This document shows, piece after piece, positions 61,922 to 64,000 of a stretch of 64,000 nucleotides of DNA (within the stretch, counting starts at the first letter, position 1; every line of letters begins with the position of its first letter). The DNA is taken from contig JBLIOE010000014.1 of the NCBI GenBank assembly GCA_047639555.1, positions 13,623 through 77,622 on the forward strand. Reading direction: 5' to 3'. Below the pieces are notes generated by a model. The model ran no database searches and had not been told where the DNA came from. It saw nothing but the letters and a program-made list of their open reading frames with translations. A program made the translations under genes and the position numbers. The DNA is from JAJRXC01 sp047639555 (lineage in GTDB: Bacteria; Actinomycetota; Acidimicrobiia; Acidimicrobiales; Aldehydirespiratoraceae).

Positions 61922-63010
61922 TCAGCCGTTCGGCAAGAGGACGGTGCGGGCTTCCTTGCCTTCTTTGATGGCGTCGAACGCGGCCTGCAGACCGTCGAGG
62001 CCGGCGGTGTTGGAGATCAGCTCGTCGAGCTTGAGCTGACCCTTCATGTAGAGGTTGGCCAGCATTGGGAAGTCCTTACGAGGGCGAGCGCCACCGGCAC
62101 GAATACCCATCAGGTTCTTGTTCTGATGCAGCGACTGGAAACCGTAGGTGACCGACGCGGTGAGATCGGGCACGCCGACGGCGCAGATGTTGCCGCCGGG
62201 TCGGGTCATCGAAATGCAGTCCGCGAGGAGCTGAGTGCTCCCGACGACCTCAAAGGCATGGTCGACGCCGCGGCCGGTGAGGGCCATGACTTCCTTCATC
62301 ACGTCGACACCCTCGTCGGCGAGGATGAAGTCGGTGGCGCCGAAGTCGGTTGCGAAGGCTTCCTTCTCGGGAACCCGGTCGACGGCGATGATCTGCGAGG
62401 CGCCACAAAGTTTGGCGGCCTGGATCACGTTGAGACCAACACCACCGGCACCGATGACCACGCACGTATCGCCGATTTGGAGGTTGGCTCGGTTGAACAC
62501 CGCGCCGGCACCAGTCATCACGCCACAACCAATCAGGGCGGCGGCGGTGAGCGGCATCTCCTTCGGAATCGGGATGCACTGGTTTTCGCTGACGATGGTT
62601 TCCTGCACAAACGCACCAATGCCCGCGAAGTTGTAGAGCGCTTGCTCGCCTTCGTTGTAGGGCTGGGTGATGTTGCCCATCGAGGTTGCGCAGTTGCCGG
62701 GGTTGCCGCTCTCGCAGTCGCCGCAGTGGCCACAGTTGGAGAAGGTGGACAAGATCACGTGATCGCCGACCTGGCAGTAGGTGACGGCACCGCCAACCTC
62801 AACCACCACGCCCGCAGCCTCGTGGCCGGGAACGAGCGGCGTCGGCATGTAGTACTTGCCGTGCACACAGCTGAGGTCGGAGCCGCAAACACCGGCGGCC
62901 TTAATCTCCACTCGCACCTGGCGAGGATTGAGATCCTTTTGGCTGAGTTCGACGCTGTCCGACAGGCGAACGCTGTCTTCGGTGGTTCCTTCGAGGATGA
63001 GTCCCTGCAT
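61922..63010 (-). CDS. zinc-dependent alcohol dehydrogenase (MDR family)
   Basis: 362 aa. Zinc ligands: Cys in GVCGSDLSCVHG, His-Glu in GHEAAG, and a structural zinc set of four Cys in CGHCGDCESGNPGNC. The coenzyme fold has GAGGVGLNVIQAAKL and an acidic residue in AVDRVPEKE, indicating NAD. It resembles class III-like or mycothiol/benzyl-alcohol-type dehydrogenases more than sorbitol dehydrogenase. ATG 63010 is preferred with GACACT 6 nt upstream. It is divergent from the phosphatase gene (43 bp between) and followed by the DUF202 pair. Confidence 0.9.
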   Translation of the reverse strand: MQGLILEGTTEDSVRLSDSVELSQKDLNPRQVRVEIKAAGVCGSDLSCVHGKYYMPTPLVPGHEAAGVVVEVGGAVTYCQVGDHVILSTFSNCGHCGDCESGNPGNCATSMGNITQPYNEGEQALYNFAGIGAFVQETIVSENQCIPIPKEMPLTAAALIGCGVMTGAGAVFNRANLQIGDTCVVIGAGGVGLNVIQAAKLCGASQIIAVDRVPEKEAFATDFGATDFILADEGVDVMKEVMALTGRGVDHAFEVVGSTQLLADCISMTRPGGNICAVGVPDLTASVTYGFQSLHQNKNLMGIRAGGARPRKDFPMLANLYMKGQLKLDELISNTAGLDGLQAAFDAIKEGKEARTVLLPNG

Positions 63011-63053
63011 CTCGTTAGTGTCGCGCAGCAGCCAGCGATACGAGGAATGCGGC

Positions 63054-63674
63054 ATGGAACTTGTGATCGTTCGTCACGGACGCCCCGAGCACATCGAAGA
63101 CGCCGACGGGGCTGCGGACCCGAACCTTGCGGAGATCGGGCACCAACAGGCGGAACGAGTTGGCGCTCACCTGGCCCTTGAGAAGATCGATCTGATCGTC
63201 ACGAGCCCACTCGCCCGGGCCCGTCAAACTGCCGCTCCGCTGGCCCGAATGCTCGGTGTGGATCCCGTCGTTGTCGACGGTGTGGCTGAGTATGACCGGC
63301 ACGATTCGACGTATGTGCCCGCCGAAGTCACCCGCGCCCTGATCAAGGCGGGTGGCTCTGACGAGGCATGGAGCGATCCGCTCTCGGCCCTCGCCGACGA
63401 TGAGAAGGCCAGTTGGATCGCCGGTGTCACGGCCGCCTTCCAACAGATCATCGCCGAGAACTCCGGCAAGCGCGTCGCGGTCTTCTGTCACGGCATGGTC
63501 ACGTCCGTGTGGTTCGCCCACATGCTCGGCATCGAAGACACGCTTCGTTTCACACCCGACTATTGCGGCCTCTCGCGCATGCTTGCGTCGTCGTCGAGTG
63601 ACAGCATCACGGTCCGAAGCTTCAATGAGACCCACTTCCTGGGTGACGCGCACATACCTCTCTTCGAGAAATAG
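63054..63674 (+). CDS. histidine phosphatase superfamily protein
   Basis: 206 aa. The catalytic RHG motif is VIVRHGRPE (His about residue 8), with TSPLARARQTA as the second phosphate-pocket motif and VFCHGMVTS holding the second catalytic His. It is a phosphoglycerate-mutase-like phosphatase; substrates range from sugar phosphates to nucleotides. GAGGA (63042-63046) lies 7 nt before the ATG, so it is translated with a Shine-Dalgarno. The remaining 160 bp up to the next gene hold no clear feature. Confidence 0.9.
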   Translation: MELVIVRHGRPEHIEDADGAADPNLAEIGHQQAERVGAHLALEKIDLIVTSPLARARQTAAPLARMLGVDPVVVDGVAEYDRHDSTYVPAEVTRALIKAGGSDEAWSDPLSALADDEKASWIAGVTAAFQQIIAENSGKRVAVFCHGMVTSVWFAHMLGIEDTLRFTPDYCGLSRMLASSSSDSITVRSFNETHFLGDAHIPLFEK

Positions 63675-63834
63675 GGCCCGATGTTCGACCCGGTCGGAAC
63701 CCTCCGCTATGGACCGGCATCGACATCAGCAGCCGGGTGTCAGCGCTCGTTCAGTTGGACGTCTTCAGTAGCGAATTCGTAGAGAAGGCGAACTGGTCGG
63801 AGCGGGTCGAGGGTCCCGCCCCGACCGGCGAGCG

Positions 63835-64000
63835 TCAACCCTCGTCGTCGGTCATGTCGTCGTCGGTCATGTTGTCGTCGGTCATGTCGTCGTCGGTCAT
63901 GTCGTCGTCGGTCATGTCGTCGTCAGCCGCCGGTACGGAGTCCGTTGTTGGATCCTGGTTGTCGGTTGAGCTGTCGTCACCGCACGCGGCGGCGAACAGA
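63835..64000 (-). CDS. acidic-repeat lipoprotein (N-terminal part beyond window)
   Basis: The minus-strand frame entering from the right edge shows a lipobox LFAAAC, a short Asp/Ser/Thr-rich stretch, then five units of DDDMT-like sequence and a TGA stop at 63837-63835. From the lipid-anchored Cys to the stop there are only about 49 residues, nearly all acidic. Such repeats usually form a linker before a folded domain, as the DPAE array does in the importer lipoprotein at 10.2-11.4 kb. Here nothing follows, so the gene may be cut short by a slippage or nonsense change, or it may be a true short lipoprotein. Confidence 0.65.
   Translation of the reverse strand, partial: LFAAACGDDSSTDNQDPTTDSVPAADDDMTDDDMTDDDMTDDNMTDDDMTDDEG
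63841..63915. repeat. 15-bp tandem repeat, 5 copies
   Basis: Five in-frame 15-bp units (gtcgtcgtcggtcat, with small changes in two units) encode the acidic Met/Thr/Asp repeats of the edge lipoprotein on the minus strand. Unit length 15 keeps the frame when copies are gained or lost. Confidence 0.9.

Noticed and set aside
63692..63834. Plus-strand stretch after the histidine phosphatase that reads like protein in one frame (a VSALVQLDVFSSEFVEK-like segment)
   Set aside because: No start codon or family match; the frame runs on into the acidic repeat of the opposite-strand lipoprotein. Too weak to call a gene.
1..64000. Single large catabolic gene cluster
   Set aside because: Many acyl-CoA genes are present, but they are split among numerous short, divergent or convergent operons with other functions between them.

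Overview
The window is compact, high-GC bacterial chromosome. The gene content points to an actinobacterium, probably of the Acidimicrobiia type (inference): a DUF222/HNH endonuclease, a CYP enzyme, many acyl-CoA dehydrogenases, acyl-CoA ligases, CaiB-type CoA transferase, SDRs and amidohydrolases, and an actinobacterial-length LeuA behind a leucine attenuator. Many first genes of transcription units have a TAnnnT hexamer 5-8 nt before the start codon and no Shine-Dalgarno, the signature of leaderless transcripts. Cistrons inside operons usually overlap by ATGA, GTGA, TGATG or TAATG.

Layout. 1-4.8 kb: GGDEF-EAL protein (cut by the window edge), an amidohydrolase, an alpha/beta hydrolase, and an alkaline-phosphatase-superfamily hydrolase whose motif order looks circularly permuted. 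4.8-6.7 kb: leuA with promoter, 16-codon leader peptide (four Leu codons in a row) and attenuator hairpins. 6.7-12.3 kb: four-gene BMP/nucleoside-type ABC importer and a divergent YqeC-like protein. 12.4-23.6 kb: hydrolase, amidohydrolase, beta-propeller lipoprotein, MaoC-like protein, acyl-CoA dehydrogenase, SDR, aminoglycoside-phosphotransferase-like protein, and an M24 peptidase pair in which one member has lost its active site. 23.7-35.9 kb: lipid/acyl-CoA genes (enoyl-CoA hydratases, SDR, ligase, thiolase, ferritin-like diiron protein, CoA transferase), an HNH endonuclease and three oxidoreductases. 36-39.4 kb: a membrane GGDEF-EAL sensor and an SRPBCC protein. 39.4-58.2 kb: four more acyl-CoA dehydrogenases, two phytanoyl-CoA-dioxygenase-like proteins, two ligases, an NDP-forming CoA ligase-like protein, nitroreductase, P450, Zn-dehydrogenase, a YtcJ-type amidohydrolase and two lipoproteins, one with a SecD-head-like domain. 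58.2-64 kb: NAD epimerase, a scar with GNAT and WYL gene remnants, an amidohydrolase, two DUF202 membrane proteins, Zn-dehydrogenase, histidine phosphatase and the end of an acidic-repeat lipoprotein.

The overall theme is uptake and oxidative breakdown of fatty-acid-like, branched or cyclic organic acids: CoA activation, dehydrogenation, hydration, dehydrogenation and thiolysis, with hydroxylases feeding substrates in. The genes lie in many short operons rather than one pathway cluster, so individual substrates cannot be assigned. No rRNA, tRNA, CRISPR array, insertion sequence or phage gene was recognised.

The observations most worth following are the permuted phosphatase-fold hydrolase, the active/degenerate M24 pair, the SecD-head lipoprotein, the leaderless leucine attenuator, overlapping divergent promoters that share one -10 palindrome, a related pair of palindromes carrying GGGGTCAGAC, and the deletion scar at 59.4-60.0 kb.
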